This document shows positions 28,701-35,501 of a stretch of DNA of 64,000 nt, in pieces. The position numbers and the translations under genes were made by a program. This DNA is from Chitinophagaceae bacterium DXS (GTDB lineage Bacteria > Bacteroidota > Bacteroidia > Chitinophagales > Chitinophagaceae). Numbering within the stretch: position 1 is the first letter of the stretch; each line of letters starts with the position of its first letter. The DNA is taken from positions 403,129 to 467,128 of the forward strand of contig CP128386.1 of the NCBI GenBank assembly GCA_030345135.1. The letters are read 5' to 3'. The notes below the pieces were generated by a model. That model did not search any database and was not told the origin of the DNA. It saw only the letters and a program-made list of their open reading frames with translations.

Positions 28701-28835
28701 TACACTGATGCCTTCCAAAGGCTCTCCTTTTGCAGAGGCAACTTTGCCGGAAGTTGTTACCGGCTGTGTGGATTGAGACATAACTGTAAATGGAACAAGC
28801 AGTAGTACACTTATCCATGTAAGCAGTTTTTTCAT
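25776..28835 (-). CDS. SusC/RagA-family TonB-dependent transporter
   Basis: This is an outer-membrane transporter of 1019 residues when started at Met MKKLLTWISVLLLVPF (28835), which gives a proper signal peptide. A TTG at 28862 is in frame but adds nine unlikely residues. Carboxypeptidase-regulatory-like domain SGKVASAKGEPLEGISVFV, VVVVGYGTQRKKDVTGSVSS linker to the plug, SusC signature LKDASATAIYGSRGANGVVM, then the barrel. It heads the sulfated-glycan locus and should import sulfated oligosaccharides with the adjacent SusD. Its upstream leader is unusual (see 28864-29032). Confidence 0.95.
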   Translation of the reverse strand: MKKLLTWISVLLLVPFTVMSQSTQPVTTSGKVASAKGEPLEGISVFVKGSRKGTATDKDGNYSISSSSDATLVFSGEGFKRKEVRLINDNAITVTLDQEVATLAGVVVVGYGTQRKKDVTGSVSSITSKDFNKGMQASVDQLISGRAPGVQVTQSSAEPGGGVSIRIRGANSINANNEPLYVIDGLPIDNSPVTPNSPITTDGAVRNPLNALNPADIESVEILKDASATAIYGSRGANGVVMITTKKGAKGALNVTYNASGSLQEVPNTIPMLSAQQYMALLNDLRATQNQQPEFMEDQIKAVGNGTNWQKEVFRKAYAQNQQLSFSGGQEKLNYYASLNYMNQDGVVISSGIKRFGGRVNLAYNDTKFKFGINLNTSVVKDDFVPNGVSINESAGVINTAIFQDPTIPVRNPDGTYGQTQIVNLENPVALANETYDVAETNRTFGNVFGEYYVIPDLSFKVNFGADRQSSRRDSYIGRQTKRAQGTNGDADAQVNNANNYLVELTGRYTKTFSNIHRFEALLGYTYQQFDYNSLQSGAQNFSSDALLDNNLAAGSRSTFSVGSGRSKNQLQSYLGRINYNLQDKYLLTVSARIDGSSKFGENNKYGFFPSVAAGWRIKEEQFLKYFTALSNLKLRASYGLTGNQDIGSYKSLVLLGPQGQAIYDGTSYVGISTIQLPNPNLKWETTSQLNVGVDFGFFNGRLSGTLDYFYKKTSDLLLQLPIPRTTGFSTTYKNVGGMENRGFEIGINTINIERPFSWRTSLNFSVIKNKVTDLAGLPYILQGEAGFSKDFTIIQKGAPLNSFYGYIVDGVFQEKDNIAGSAQPLSKPGEYKYRDVNNDGQITTADRTILGTPFPDFTWGINNDFSYKGFSLSFFFQGVQGSSVFNLNRTESENPNSFRRNRLAESYTDRWTPQNPTNKNSSGIAPSVAYATNINNRAVEDASYVRLKNVQLGYSFPFKNSRVFKGAQVYVIAQNLFTITNYTGSDPEVSAFGTSNVRADYNAYPLTKIYTAGINVTF

Positions 28836-28863
28836 AAGTTTGTTTTGTTTTAAATGACACAAT

Positions 28864-29032
28864 AAGGCCCTTGCAGGTATGCTGTCAACATTCTGCAGGA
28901 TTCACGTCCGGGCCTTTAACCGGGACCGTAGCTGCTCCAACAATTGCGGTCCCTTTTTTACCTTATCAATATATGAAGGCCAGATGGCCACCCTCTGATA
29001 CGAATTACACCACCGTATGTATGCGGTTGCAT
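28864..29032 (-). promoter_or_regulatory. Structured leader with overlapping short ORFs
   Basis: Reading the minus strand toward susC: an ATG at 29032 opens a 24-codon ORF (starts MQPHTYGGV, ends LIR, stop at 28958). A GTG at 28991 opens an overlapping 29-codon ORF in another frame (starts VAIWPSYIDK, stop at 28902). Two stems lie across and after the second ORF: gggaccg/cggtccc (28953-28947 with 28928-28922) and aaggccc/gggcctt (28916-28910 with 28870-28864), the latter with an inner tgcag/ctgca stem. This resembles a translated, foldable leader. I do not recognise a named riboswitch. Confidence 0.4.
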
Positions 29033-29436
29033 TAGCTTGATTTATTGAGATTGCTTAAGTGTTAGAAGAGAAGGAACAGATCAGCAGCAACAACAGACAA
29101 AAGAATTAACCCTATCATTAATGGAAACGAATTGTACGCGGGGAGCTGTAGTTGTCGGTTGCATCACGGTTAAATTACTAGTTAAATAAATGGAATAGCT
29201 AATGCTATCGATTGTATTTAACGCGAATGTAATTAAAATCTACTAAATTGATAGACTTTGTGGAATTTAATTTTTGAATTGCTTATAATCAGTCAATGTA
29301 AGATGTTAGATGCCCGCCCGTACCGACGGCACGTTCGGGCGGGTACGGTGTACGATGTGAGATAAAGTGCGAGTTACGAAGTACGCAGGTGCGGGAGGTT
29401 GCAAATGTTGCCGTCTCGTGACTTGGACGAAAGCAA
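29033..29436. other. AT-rich spacer with one GC hairpin
   Basis: No gene. It holds the probable promoter area of the second susC locus. At 29313-29343 a GC-rich hairpin (cccgcccg/cgggcggg) is set inside the word agatgttagatg...tacggtgtacgatgtg, and a hairpin-free counterpart of that word occurs near 57385-57415. Confidence 0.5.
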
Positions 29437-29750
29437 GATTAGAGTGCTAATCATAGACTGAATCATTGCGTAAAGCTAATGTTGAACCAGCACGGAGCCC
29501 CCGTTGTTGGTATGCCGCAGAGAATATGAGCGCTGTGTACCAATAACAAATAGTGCTAATAATAAATAAGCGGACGATGATTCCTTTTTTGGCACAGTCA
29601 CCGCGGCGCGAACTTCGTCGCAAAGTCTCCTCGCTGGTTATGTGTGATGGATAGGGACTTTGCGAAATTGTAGCAGGCTCATCAAATAAGAACTATCTTA
29701 CTATTTTATGTTATCGGATAGTTCTTCATAAATTTATTTCTTCTCCTGAA
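29437..29750. repeat. 314-bp tandem repeat, unit 1
   Basis: Starts with gattagagtgctaatc and ends with ttatttcttctcctgaa. It contains an imperfect inverted repeat gttgttggta/taccaataac and a copy of the hairpin-rich repeat (gcaaagtct...gggactttgc stem, then aagaactat/atagttctt). The next unit starts exactly 314 bp later. Confidence 0.8.
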
Positions 29751-30070
29751 GATTAGAGTGCTAATCATAGACTGAATCATTGCGTAAAGCTGATGTTGAA
29801 CCAGCACGGAGCCCGCCGTTGTTGGTATGCCGCAGAGAATATGAGCGTAGCGTACCAACAACAAGTAGTACTTATATGAAATAAGCTGCCTAGATGGTTC
29901 CTTTTTAGCTCAGTTACCGCGGCAAGAACTTCCTCGCAAAGCATCCTCGCTGGCTATGTGTGATGGGCAGCGAGGATACTTTGCAAAATTGTAGCAGACT
30001 CATCAAATAAGAACTATCTTACTATTTTGCGTTATCGAATGCTTCTTCATAAATTTATTTCTTCTCCTTA
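29751..30070. repeat. 314-bp tandem repeat, unit 2
   Basis: A near-copy of the preceding unit. Here the inverted repeat gttgttggta/taccaacaac is perfect, and the later stem is longer: gcaaagcatcctcgct pairs with agcgaggatactttgc apart from one mismatch. That looks like compensated change relative to unit 1, as expected if pairing matters. Confidence 0.8.
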
Positions 30071-30305
30071 ACGCAAAGTCCCAGGCATTTGCACAAACCT
30101 CTGATGGAGACTTTGCGGAGAAGAAAGTCTCCTCGCTGGCTATGTGTGATGGGCAAGGACTTTGCGAAATTGTAGCAGACTTATCAGGTAAGAAACATCT
30201 TACTATTTTATGTTATCGGATAGTTCTTTATAAATCTATTTCTTCTCCTAAACGCAAAGTCCCAGGCATTCGCACAAAGCTCTGATGGAGACTTTGCGGA
30301 GAAGA
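30071..30305. repeat. Hairpin-rich repeat, copy ending in the RHS start
   Basis: The phrase acgcaaagtcccaggcat occurs at 30071 and again at 30252 (181-bp period). Each instance forms a stem with gactttgcg downstream. The last stem's right arm (ctctgatggagactttgcgg) supplies the ATG and first codons of the RHS reading frame, so the repeat is fused to the gene's 5' end. Confidence 0.75.
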
Positions 30306-32111
30306 AAATGGCAAACAATAAACAATACAGGTGGTAACCTGGAGAGAATAACCTATGACGCCAATGGCAATATACTCACCCTGCGACGTGATGGACAGAA
30401 GAATAAGACGGATATGGATAAGCTGAAGTATAATTATATTGCCGGAACCAACAAGCTTGATTATATACAAGATACTGTCACAAACACATGGTATACCGAA
30501 GATATGGATGGCCAAAGCGCGGGTAATTATTCGTATGATGCAATTGGTAACCTGGTAAAAGACAACCAGGAAGGAATCAGCAATATTGACTGGACGGTAT
30601 ATGGAAAAATTAAACAAATAACCAAAACCAACGGTACAGTAATAAGCTATACCTACGATGCGGCCGGCAACCGGATAAGCAAAGTTGTGGGGGCAGATAC
30701 CACCTGGTATGTACGCGACGCGCAGGGAAATGTACTAAGTGTATACAACAGCGTAAATGGCCTTACACAGCAGGAAGTGGATTTGTATGGAAGCAGTCGC
30801 TTGGGGTTATGGAAACCGGAGATTAATGTGAAAAATCCTGTTACAAACCAGGAGACACCTATGACATTGTTGGGTAATGGCTATTCACTTAACTTTACAA
30901 GAGGCAAAAAGATCTTTGAACTAAGCAATCACCTGGGTAACGTGCTTTCTACGGTAAGTGATAAGCATTTGCAACACACCAGCAATGGCGGTAACTCTAT
31001 GGATTATTATTATGCCGATTTTGTGAGTGGACAAGATTATACGCCTTTTGGAATGGTAATGGTGAATAGGTATTTGAATACAGATAAATATAGGTATGGG
31101 TTTAATGGTAAGGAGATGGATAATGACATTAAAGCCAAGGCTAATGCCTATGACTTCGGCGCTAGAATTTATGATCCAAGAATTGGCACCTTTACCAGTG
31201 TTGATCCTTATGCAGGCATGTTTTCGTCAGAAACTCCTTACATGTTTGCTGGGGCAAACCCAGTTAACATGACTGACTACAATGGAATGTTTAAGATTTC
31301 TCCATTTTTTGTTAAGAGATATCCCACTTTGGCAAAGTATTTAGGAACAATATTGCCAGCATTGCAAAGAAATACTACAATACGTGATGAGTGGATATAT
31401 AGTATGAGGTTTGAAAAGGGGCTGGGAATAAAAATCTGGAATGAATTATTGACATATGGTTCTGGCCCTTATATAACTCCATTTAGACCTGATGAAGAAT
31501 TTAAAGGAGGTCTCCAAGGTCAATTAAATGTCTTCGCATTTGGGCAGGCTCGCGGTGGAAGAGAAGGAGACATTTATGGGTATCCTGATAACCTATCTAT
31601 TGGATTCAGCTTTTTTGATGATCTTGAAGCAGCGCTTAAATCTGGTGATGGAAAAGAGATTGGCTATAGGATGTTTTTGGTGCACATCATGGTTATGCAT
31701 GAAGGCGGGCATTGGGCTCGCAGCAGGGCGGGTTTAAGTGCCAGAAGGGGAAGATTGGAAGATGGAGCAATGTCTGAAGAAGGTGTTTTTGGTCGGCGGT
31801 TCAATTATACGGGGCGCGTTAAAGGTGGGGACCCTGATGCATTGAATACACAAGAGGCTGCCAATTTTTATAATTCAACGGTTAATGGATTAATCAATAA
31901 TAAAGCAGGTTTATACATACCAACCATTCCATTGTGTTTGTCAGTTGATCAATTGAAAAATAGACCGACACCAAAAGGACAAGCGGGTGACCCTACTGTT
32001 AAGGACAATGGTGATAATGAAAATGGTACTCCTCGTAAACATAGTTTTTCTTATGACTATGGGACTAATGACGACTTTTACTACAAGCCAAACTGGAATC
32101 CTACAAAATAA
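30285..32111 (+). CDS. Orphan RHS tip with zinc-peptidase-like C-terminal toxin domain
   Basis: This 608-residue frame contains RHS/YD repeats (ITYDANGNILTLRRDG, YSYDAIGNL, YTYDAAGNR) and the RHS core (YDFGARIYDPRIGTFTSVDP, about residues 288-308), then a unique C-terminus from about 336. That C-terminus carries HEGGH (472-476), a HExxH zincin motif, and a possible third ligand in MSEEGVFGRRF (498-499). Full RHS proteins are far longer. The start codon lies inside the repeat, with no export signal, so this is a 5'-truncated cassette or displaced tip. A lipoprotein gene follows 4 bp later, as expected of an immunity gene. Toxicity is inferred from architecture only. Confidence 0.75.
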   Translation: METLRRRKWQTINNTGGNLERITYDANGNILTLRRDGQKNKTDMDKLKYNYIAGTNKLDYIQDTVTNTWYTEDMDGQSAGNYSYDAIGNLVKDNQEGISNIDWTVYGKIKQITKTNGTVISYTYDAAGNRISKVVGADTTWYVRDAQGNVLSVYNSVNGLTQQEVDLYGSSRLGLWKPEINVKNPVTNQETPMTLLGNGYSLNFTRGKKIFELSNHLGNVLSTVSDKHLQHTSNGGNSMDYYYADFVSGQDYTPFGMVMVNRYLNTDKYRYGFNGKEMDNDIKAKANAYDFGARIYDPRIGTFTSVDPYAGMFSSETPYMFAGANPVNMTDYNGMFKISPFFVKRYPTLAKYLGTILPALQRNTTIRDEWIYSMRFEKGLGIKIWNELLTYGSGPYITPFRPDEEFKGGLQGQLNVFAFGQARGGREGDIYGYPDNLSIGFSFFDDLEAALKSGDGKEIGYRMFLVHIMVMHEGGHWARSRAGLSARRGRLEDGAMSEEGVFGRRFNYTGRVKGGDPDALNTQEAANFYNSTVNGLINNKAGLYIPTIPLCLSVDQLKNRPTPKGQAGDPTVKDNGDNENGTPRKHSFSYDYGTNDDFYYKPNWNPTK

Positions 32112-32115
32112 TTAT

Positions 32116-32451
32116 ATGAACAAAATAATAAAGGTCTTTTTTGTTTTGCCTACGATTCTCCTTGGTTGTAAGTCTAGAAATGTACAAACGGAGTGCAATA
32201 TGCTTTCTGAAAAAGTATGCAATTATTATGGACAGTTACTAAACAAGGGGTATTCAAAAGAGTATGCGCAGGCAGCCTGTGATAGTATGCTAATTAGCGA
32301 TAGTAGACTATACAGAATATGGGTTGAAAAAATGGGACGCCTTGAAAGTGAGTTGCCATATACGAAAGAAACATACGATAGTGTCAAAGTTTTTATACAT
32401 ACACTTTCGGGAAGTTTGGAAAGAATATGCCCAGAATATATTTATAAGTGA
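32116..32451 (+). CDS. Small lipoprotein, candidate immunity protein
   Basis: This 111-residue predicted lipoprotein has signal peptide MNKIIKVFFVLPTILLGC with lipobox LLGC and a helical, Cys-containing mature part (ECNMLSEKVCNYYGQLL, AQAACDSML). ATG at 32116 is 4 bp after the RHS stop and fits the signal peptide; a longer reading from 31987 overlaps the RHS gene and is not credible. I recognise no family. Its position, size and periplasmic location make it the natural immunity candidate for the upstream peptidase-like domain. Next comes another copy of the hairpin-rich repeat. Confidence 0.65.
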   Translation: MNKIIKVFFVLPTILLGCKSRNVQTECNMLSEKVCNYYGQLLNKGYSKEYAQAACDSMLISDSRLYRIWVEKMGRLESELPYTKETYDSVKVFIHTLSGSLERICPEYIYK

Positions 32452-32479
32452 TCGAGTAGTTCGCCAGATAAGCAAGGAT

Positions 32480-32705
32480 TTTATTCCCCACACAGTCACC
32501 GCGGCAAGAACTTCCTCGCAAAGTCTCCTCGCTGGCTATGTGTGATGGGCAGGGACTTTGCGAAATTGGAGCAGACTTATCCAGTAAAATGTACCTTACT
32601 ATTTTGTGTTATCGATTGGTTGTTCATAAATTTATTTCTTCTCTTAAACGCAAAGTCCCAGGCATTCGCACAAAACCCTGATGGAGACTTTGCGAGGAAG
32701 AAAGG
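32480..32705. repeat. Hairpin-rich repeat downstream of the RHS cassette
   Basis: Contains the same ordered phrases as the upstream copies: accgcggcaagaacttcctc, gtgtgatgggcagggacttt, ataaatttatttcttct, acgcaaagtcccaggcat (32648). The two gcaaagtc/gactttgc stems are kept. Together with 30071-30305 it brackets the toxin/immunity pair in direct orientation. Confidence 0.75.
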
Positions 32706-32714
32706 AAATGTAAA

Positions 32715-33155
32715 ATGGTACAGATGTATCTAACACCAATGGACGCAGAAAAACGTAAAAGAAATAAGAGAATATTGCTTGGTTTATTAATTTTTTTTAT
32801 TCTTTTTTTTGCGTTTGGTTTTTATTGGTTCAATTTACTCAAAAAAGATCACAAGTCTACAATAGCAACAATCGAGTATTGTTATTATCAGGGAGGAAGA
32901 GGCGGAGCGCAATATGTACATTTCTCATATTGGGTTAACAAAGAACGATATTCTGACAATAAAAGGTTAGGCAATTTTTGTAGAACTGTTACAGAGTTAA
33001 ATGATAGACTTAAAGGTTTAAAGATAACAGTTTTATACAATTCTAATTTTCCATCTAATTGTTATCTTCTCTGTGTTAAAGATGATTATAGAAAATTTAA
33101 TATGTTGATGCCAGATAGTTTGTCATGGATGAACGACTTTTTATTATGTCCATAA
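32715..33155 (+). CDS. Small single-helix membrane protein
   Basis: This hypothetical protein is 146 residues long, with a basic N-terminus (MDAEKRKRNKR), one strong hydrophobic helix (about residues 20-38) and an extracytoplasmic domain of about 100 residues containing four Cys and an NSNFPSNCYLLC stretch. It could start at Met9 (32739). It begins 10 bp after a hairpin-rich repeat, in the same relation to the repeat as the RHS gene. I recognise no family. It may be a second, orphan immunity-type protein (weak inference). Confidence 0.55.
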   Translation: MVQMYLTPMDAEKRKRNKRILLGLLIFFILFFAFGFYWFNLLKKDHKSTIATIEYCYYQGGRGGAQYVHFSYWVNKERYSDNKRLGNFCRTVTELNDRLKGLKITVLYNSNFPSNCYLLCVKDDYRKFNMLMPDSLSWMNDFLLCP

Positions 33156-33730
33156 AGGTATATAAGTCGCTCATCTAGTCCAAGTATGTAAACTAGCGCA
33201 AGTATGCAGGGAGGGTAATGAGCGTGGAGTACTTGTGCAGGGTTAAATTGTATGGATGGAATGGGGTTATTTTTGATTGGAAAATGTGTTGTTGAGTTTG
33301 TAAGCTGATTTGTAAAGTTAGTGGCAAGTATGATACTGTTTGGCGTATGCTATAGACTTACGGCAAGAAAATGGAGATTTTGAAATGAATAGTTTTAAGG
33401 GCTATAGTAATCTATAAGGTCACAGCTTAAAGGATAAAAAGAAAGCCGTTAGCTGATTTCTCAACTAACGGCTTTGTTATTCTGAGTTGTTATATGTTTA
33501 TACTGTAGCGCAAGCTTTTGCGTTTAAAATCTCAGGTAAGGGCATCACTAACACGTTTGGTGCGAGGTTCCGCAGGGTCACCTCGTGTCCACTAATTTTC
33601 TTCCGATTGCATCGGGATTAACGATGTGATTTTTGCTTCCGTAAGTTTTTTCTTTGCAAGTCTCTGCTAAACATGTCACTCGCTGTGCTTTATGGTATTT
33701 TATTATATTTGTCTCCAACTCATCATAAAT
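33156..33730. other. Gene-free stretch with terminator
   Basis: No convincing ORF is present. It includes the terminator at 33442-33475 and, near 33571-33593, a GC hairpin (cgaggt...acctcg). A minus-strand frame at 33578-33835 overlaps the HTH gene and shows no family features. Confidence 0.5.
33442..33475 (+). terminator. Intrinsic terminator-like hairpin
   Basis: An 11-bp perfect stem, aaagccgttag/ctaacggcttt, with a 12-base loop is followed by a short T-containing tail (gttattctg). It lies about 290 bp after the small membrane protein gene. Confidence 0.6.
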
Positions 33731-34132
33731 ATGGAAAAAGCAATCCACCAGGGGCGCAACATAAAACGTTTCAGAGAAATGCTTGGGATCAAACAAGAAG
33801 CGTTGGCATTGGAACTGGGCGAAGACTGGAATCAAAGGAAAATATCTCTGTTAGAACAAAAAGAAGAGGTCGACGAACAGTTGCTGAAACAAATTGCCAG
33901 CGTACTGAAAGTGCCTGTTGAGGCAATAAAGAATTTTGACACGGAGCAGGCTATTCACAACATAAACAACAACTTCCACGATAACGCGATTCAAAATCAA
34001 ATTAATCCGATTGAAAGAATCATTGAGTTGTATGAAGTAAAAATTGTTGCGCTTTATGAACGACTATTGCAAGCGGAAAAAGAGAAAAATGACTTGCTTG
34101 AGCGAGTATTGGATAAGCTAAAGCAAATGTAG
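33731..34132 (+). CDS. XRE-type helix-turn-helix protein with coiled-coil tail
   Basis: This 133-residue protein has an N-terminal Cro/CI-type HTH (about 8-60; IKRFREMLGIKQEALALELG, then RKISLLEQKEEVDEQLLKQI) and a Gln/Asn-rich linker. The C-terminus is a coiled coil of about 35 residues ending DLLERVLDKLKQM. The start at 33731 is preferred because it opens directly on the HTH fold. It is probably a DNA-binding regulator that oligomerises through the tail. It stands alone in the accessory island, with another repeat copy directly after it. Confidence 0.8.
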   Translation: MEKAIHQGRNIKRFREMLGIKQEALALELGEDWNQRKISLLEQKEEVDEQLLKQIASVLKVPVEAIKNFDTEQAIHNINNNFHDNAIQNQINPIERIIELYEVKIVALYERLLQAEKEKNDLLERVLDKLKQM

Positions 34133-34164
34133 GCTGTTGCAGTTTTTCATTTTCCGCAAAATCT

Positions 34165-34322
34165 CTCCGAGAGCTTCTTCGCAAAACCCTTTCCCATCTG
34201 TATGTGATGGGCAGGCACTTTGCGAAATTGTAACAGACTCATCTAGTAAGAAGTGCCTTACTATTTTATCTTATCGAACGGTTTTTCATGAATTTAGTTC
34301 TTCCCCTAAACCAAAATCCCTG
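34165..34322. repeat. Diverged copy of the hairpin-rich repeat
   Basis: Shares tatgtgatgggcaggcactt, tgcgaaattgtaacagactc and cttactattttatcttatcg with the other copies but is the most diverged. The outer pairing cgcaaa/tttgcg is kept, while the middle stem is largely lost. Confidence 0.65.
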
Positions 34323-34429
34323 ATGTTCTCATTAATCCTGAGTAAAGTTATTGATGCTGATTTCTTCATTTTTAAGGATAAAAGTTCTCCGTGCCAGAAT
34401 GCAATACCTTTGCCATAAGATTATTTGTT

Positions 34430-34711
34430 ATGAAACCAGTGATAACTATCGAATATTGTCCCAAATGCGGATGGATGCTTCGCGCAGCATACATGGCGCA
34501 AGAACTGCTTACTACTTTTACGGACGACGTCAAAGGAGTTCTTTTGCAGCCAAGCGAAATAAATGGTCGCTATACCATCTTTTACAACGATGAAAAAATA
34601 TTCGATAGAAAAGAAGATGGTCATTTCCCTGATATCAAAGAATTGAAACAACAAGTGCGTGATAAGGTTAACCCGTACAAGAGTTTGGGACATTCCGATA
34701 AGAAGGGGTAA
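34430..34711 (+). CDS. SelW/Rdx-family thioredoxin-like protein
   Basis: This 93-residue protein has the Rdx/SelT-W-H fold pattern: ITIEYCPKCGW with a CxxC redox pair (Cys10, Cys13; the second position may be selenocysteine in other members) and a C-terminal DGHFPDIKELKQQVRD. The start at 34430 removes a 13-residue GTG-initiated extension lacking family features. It is probably a small cytosolic redox protein. No functional link to its neighbours is visible. Confidence 0.85.
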   Translation: MKPVITIEYCPKCGWMLRAAYMAQELLTTFTDDVKGVLLQPSEINGRYTIFYNDEKIFDRKEDGHFPDIKELKQQVRDKVNPYKSLGHSDKKG

Positions 34712-34839
34712 GCGGGCTTAAAGCTTAAAGCCTAAAGCCCAAAGCCCAAAGCTTGAAGCTTGGCGTAACAGGAGAATTCGTTCGAATGCATGGATTTTTT
34801 AAGTTGCAGTTTTACTAATTGATTTTATTCTTTTCTTTC
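34712..34839. repeat. Spacer words after the SelW-like gene
   Basis: A run of aaagcttaaagcctaaagcc words (34715-34760), the same family as at 14733-14957, then AT-rich sequence with no gene. Confidence 0.5.
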
Positions 34840-34955
34840 GCCCTTTCAGGGCTTGATCCCCATTTATTATCATTCCCAGGGCGTTGCCCTGGGCTAATGC
34901 TATGAGGCCTTTAGCCTCAGCCCAATATTTATGATCTCCATGTTTGAAGTTGGGC
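34840..34955. repeat. Four-hairpin palindromic repeat element
   Basis: Four hairpins follow in series: gccctttcagggc (34840-34852), cccagggcgttgccctggg (34875-34893), gaggcctttagcctc (34904-34918) and gcccaa/ttgggc (34920-34955). This arrangement is typical of a dispersed non-coding element in Bacteroidota. A 68-codon minus-strand frame across it is an artefact of the palindromes. Confidence 0.75.
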
Positions 34956-34997
34956 CCCCATGCCGCAGGCATTTTCTTAAATGTTCTTATATCCCTT

Positions 34998-35395
34998 CTA
35001 TACAACTAGTGAATAGTGAATAGTCAATGGTGAAGGGCACAAACTGGCTGAGTAGGCATAAACTACACTAGTCAGCATTAACCCAGGGTGGTAAGGTCTT
35101 ACACGCCCTTATATGACTTATATGGTTTAAAAAAATTCGCTTCGGTCAGCTTTAGGCTTTGAGCTTTAAGCTTTATCAGTTGTTTACAAAGAAACGTTGG
35201 CACGCCCGACACCTTACTTCTATACAACTAGTGAATAGTGAATGGTCAATAGTGAAGGGCACAAACAGGCTGCGTAAGTATAAACTGCTCTAGTCAGTAT
35301 TAACTCCGAGGTAAATCTTATACTCCCTTATATGCCTTATATGGTTTAAAAAACTTCGCTACGGTCAAATTTAGGCTTATAAGTTGTTTACAGCG
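34998..35395. repeat. 222-bp tandem direct repeat
   Basis: The phrase ctatacaactagtgaatagt starts at 34998 and again at 35220. Further shared text follows in the same order (gaagggcacaaac, ctagtcag, ccttatatg, tatatggtttaaaaaa, gttgtttaca). The second unit ends near 35395, about 45 bp shorter. No coding potential. Confidence 0.8.
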
Positions 35396-35501
35396 TGAGG
35401 GTTCATCGCTGAAACTATAATACTTGCATTGCTTGTTATTCTTCAAGCTACATACCTGGTTTCTGCGTTTTAAGGATAAATATTATTGTGTTTTTGAATA
35501 G

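Noticed and set aside
28864-29032. A SAM or other known riboswitch before the second susC
   Set aside because: The stems are present, but the conserved cores of the SAM-I/II and cobalamin classes are not. Only an unnamed structured leader is supported.
29437-30305. A CRISPR array
   Set aside because: The repeats are 180-314 bp long, few and adjacent, with no short regular spacers and no cas genes.
31987-32115. A longer N-terminus for the immunity lipoprotein
   Set aside because: It would overlap the RHS gene by over 120 bp in another frame and bury the lipoprotein signal peptide.
33578-33835. An 85-codon minus-strand ORF
   Set aside because: It overlaps the start of a clear HTH gene on the other strand and shows no signal peptide or family pattern.
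30071-34322. Integron attC sites and a cassette array
   Set aside because: The repeats fold and genes lie between them, but I find no attC-like core sites and no integrase. Only a general cassette-like layout is claimed.
34799-35005. A 68-codon minus-strand ORF
   Set aside because: It lies across four hairpins of a palindromic repeat. The apparent protein is a translation of the repeat.
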